From positions 1 through 8,326 of the forward strand of contig JAPLER010000370.1 of NCBI GenBank assembly GCA_026391115.1: a stretch of DNA of 8,326 nucleotides. The letters run 5' to 3'. A program made the position numbers and the translations under genes. Source of the stretch: Bacteroidota bacterium (GTDB lineage Bacteria > Bacteroidota > Bacteroidia > Chitinophagales > Chitinophagaceae). Position 1 is the first letter of the stretch. Each line of letters opens with the position of its first letter. Below, in pieces: positions 6,954 to 8,326 of the stretch. The notes under the pieces were generated by a model. That model was not told where the DNA came from. It ran no database searches and saw only the letters and a list, made by a program, of their open reading frames with translations.

Positions 6954-7424
6954 ACACCAAAAATTGGCATTACTGAAAAAGACTTAAATAAAAGTATAGA
7001 GCTGCTTTCAATGATACTATCAACAGAAATGAGTTTGTATATTAAAACAAGAAAGTTTCATTGGAATGTATGTGGCGAAAGTTTTATGGAGTTGCATAAA
7101 TTATTTCAAACACAATATACAGAATTGGAAGAAACCATTGATTTAGTTGCAGAACGCATTAGCAAGCTGGGAGGTAAAACCATTGGTACGATGAAAGAAT
7201 TTTCAAAACTATCTCTTGTTAAAGAAAATCCTGAAAAATATCCAGTTCAAAAGGAAATGTTAAAGGAATTATTGACTGACCACGAAATCATTATCATTCA
7301 ATTAAGAAGCGATATTGAATTAAGCAGTGGTAAAAGTAAAGATGCAGGAACAATTGATTTTTTAACTGGATTAATGCAAGAGCATGAAACAGCTGCTTGG
7401 GTGCTAAGAAGATATTTAAACTAA
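6951..7424 (+). CDS. dps: Dps-family ferritin-like DNA-protection / iron-storage protein
   Basis: Forms a dodecameric cage that oxidises and stores iron, using hydrogen peroxide as oxidant, and so protects DNA in starvation and oxidative stress; cytoplasmic. The 157 residues match the family. The Dps signature KFHWNVCGESFMELHKLF lies at 35-52, followed by DLVAERISKLGG at 64-75. Aligned by eye with E. coli Dps, the inter-subunit ferroxidase ligands His51, His63, Asp78 and Glu82 correspond to His37, His49, Asp64 and Glu68. The acidic position Asp67 falls at Gln53, a possible change in the second iron site. There is no long Lys-rich N-terminal tail of the kind that binds DNA in E. coli Dps; the N-terminus is short (MTPKIGITEKDLNK), so direct DNA binding is doubtful. 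It lies 29 bp after the beta-barrel gene and 19 bp before the dehydrogenase gene. Confidence 0.95.
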   Translation: MTPKIGITEKDLNKSIELLSMILSTEMSLYIKTRKFHWNVCGESFMELHKLFQTQYTELEETIDLVAERISKLGGKTIGTMKEFSKLSLVKENPEKYPVQKEMLKELLTDHEIIIIQLRSDIELSSGKSKDAGTIDFLTGLMQEHETAAWVLRRYLN

Positions 7425-7430
7425 TATCAA

Positions 7431-7446
7431 TAAAAAAAATAAAATG
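7431..7446 (+). promoter_or_regulatory. A-rich translation-initiation leader of the dehydrogenase gene
   Basis: TAAAAAAAATAAAATG ends in the start codon at 7444-7446. It is identical to the 16 nt that end in the dps-like start codon. It probably serves ribosome loading without a Shine-Dalgarno site. Confidence 0.5.
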
Positions 7447-8326
7447 AAAGTAGCTGTTTTTAGCACAAAGCCTTATGATATTGAATACTTAAAAAAATTC
7501 AATATCAATAATAAACATCAATTTACATTTTTAGATGTTGCATTAAGTGTTACAACAACAGAGTTATGTAAGGGATTTGAAGCTGTTTGTGTATTTGTAA
7601 ACGACCAACTTAATAAAGCAGTTATTGAACAACTTGCAATAAATAATATCAAATTAATTGTGTTGCGTTGTGCAGGTTTTAATAATGTTGATATTATGGC
7701 TGCTGCAGAAAAAAATATAGTAGTTGTTCGTGTACCAACCTATTCTCCTCAGGCTGTTGCAGAACATGCAGTGACTCTTATTTTAACACTCAATAGAAAA
7801 ACACATAAAGCCTACAATAGGGTTAGAGAAAACAATTTTTCATTAGCTGGATTAATGGGTTTTAATCTTAGCGGCAAAACCATTGGTGTTATAGGAACAG
7901 GAAGAATTGGTAGTGCATTTTGCAAAATGATGCAAGGATTTAATTGCAAAATTATTGCCTACGACATTAAAGAAACCATTGCTTTAAAACAACAAGATAT
8001 TGTATATAAATCTTTAGAAGAAGTTATAGTTAGTGCCGATATTATTTCATTACACTGCCCATTAACACCACAAACAAATCATCTTTTTAATGCTACTAAC
8101 TTTTCAAAAATGAAAAAAGGTGCAATGCTTATCAATACAAGTAGAGGTGGATTAGTAAATACTATAGATGTTATTAATGCATTAAAAACTGGGCAACTTG
8201 GTTACTTAGGAATGGATGTATATGAACAAGAAGAAAACTTATTCTTTAACAATTTATCTGAAACACTTGTGCAAGATGATTTGCTTGAAAGGCTACTAAC
8301 TTTTCCAAATGTTTTAATAACACCGC
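7444..8326 (+). CDS. ldhA: D-lactate dehydrogenase-type 2-hydroxyacid dehydrogenase (C-terminus cut by window end)
   Basis: NAD-dependent enzyme interconverting pyruvate and D-lactate, or a related 2-oxoacid pair; cytoplasmic. I translated 294 residues from the ATG at 7444, and the frame is open at the window end. LRCAGFNNVD at 74-83 and YSPQAVAEHAVTLILTLNRK at 100-119 are typical of the LdhA branch. The Rossmann motif GVIGTGRIG is at 148-156, with Asp174 at the end of the next strand favouring NAD over NADP. Catalytic Arg is Arg234 in INTSRGGLV, and the catalytic Glu is Glu263 in LGMDVYEQEE. The segment LLTFPNVLITP ends the window just where the catalytic His (usually ITxHQ) should follow. 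LdhA proteins have about 330 residues, so roughly 35 are missing. It follows the dps-like gene by 19 bp, suggesting co-transcription. Exact substrate is inferred from family resemblance. Confidence 0.93.
   Translation, partial: MKVAVFSTKPYDIEYLKKFNINNKHQFTFLDVALSVTTTELCKGFEAVCVFVNDQLNKAVIEQLAINNIKLIVLRCAGFNNVDIMAAAEKNIVVVRVPTYSPQAVAEHAVTLILTLNRKTHKAYNRVRENNFSLAGLMGFNLSGKTIGVIGTGRIGSAFCKMMQGFNCKIIAYDIKETIALKQQDIVYKSLEEVIVSADIISLHCPLTPQTNHLFNATNFSKMKKGAMLINTSRGGLVNTIDVINALKTGQLGYLGMDVYEQEENLFFNNLSETLVQDDLLERLLTFPNVLITP

Noticed and set aside
1..8326. CRISPR arrays, insertion sequences, tRNA or rRNA genes, and phage genes
   Set aside because: No regularly spaced direct repeats, transposase frames, cloverleaf-like segments or phage-type proteins were seen on either strand.

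Overview
The window is AT-rich and almost certainly from a member of the Bacteroidota. Evidence for this is a SusC/SusD outer-membrane pair, a lipoprotein SusD with the usual Cys-Lys-Lys-Tyr-Leu start, a PorT-like small beta-barrel gene, a fragment of a type IX secretion C-terminal domain, a TAnnTTTG-type promoter element, and A-rich leaders in place of strong Shine-Dalgarno sites. The genus cannot be fixed from the sequence alone; a chitinophagal or flavobacterial lineage is plausible.

Left part (1-4643, minus strand): a SusD-like surface lipoprotein, cut by the window start, lies 19 bp downstream of a complete 1050-residue SusC-like TonB-dependent transporter. This is the import core of a polysaccharide or oligosaccharide utilisation locus. 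A divergent 184-bp region (4644-4827) separates it from a complete LacI/GalR-family regulator on the plus strand (4828-5841). A near-palindrome with a central CG lies 58 bp upstream of the susC-like start and is a good candidate operator, so the regulator probably controls the transporter pair and perhaps itself. No glycoside hydrolase is in view, so the substrate cannot be named.

Middle part (5842-6285): a 444-bp stretch with no convincing intact gene. It holds an inverted repeat just after the regulator gene, a strong GC-stem terminator hairpin, a frameshifted minus-strand remnant of a type IX secretion sorting domain (about 6067-6182), and a cluster of GTGTGA/TCACAC repeats able to form competing hairpins.

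Right part (6286-8326, plus strand): three closely spaced co-directional genes, probably one transcript: a 211-residue outer-membrane beta-barrel protein, a Dps-family ferritin-like DNA-protection protein, and a D-lactate dehydrogenase-type 2-hydroxyacid dehydrogenase cut by the window end one codon short of the expected catalytic histidine. The second and third genes share an identical 16-nt leader ending in their start codon.

Most of the window is ordinary for this phylum. I do not see a clearly undescribed system. The points most worth checking are the sorting-domain remnant, the candidate operator, and the Dps site variant.
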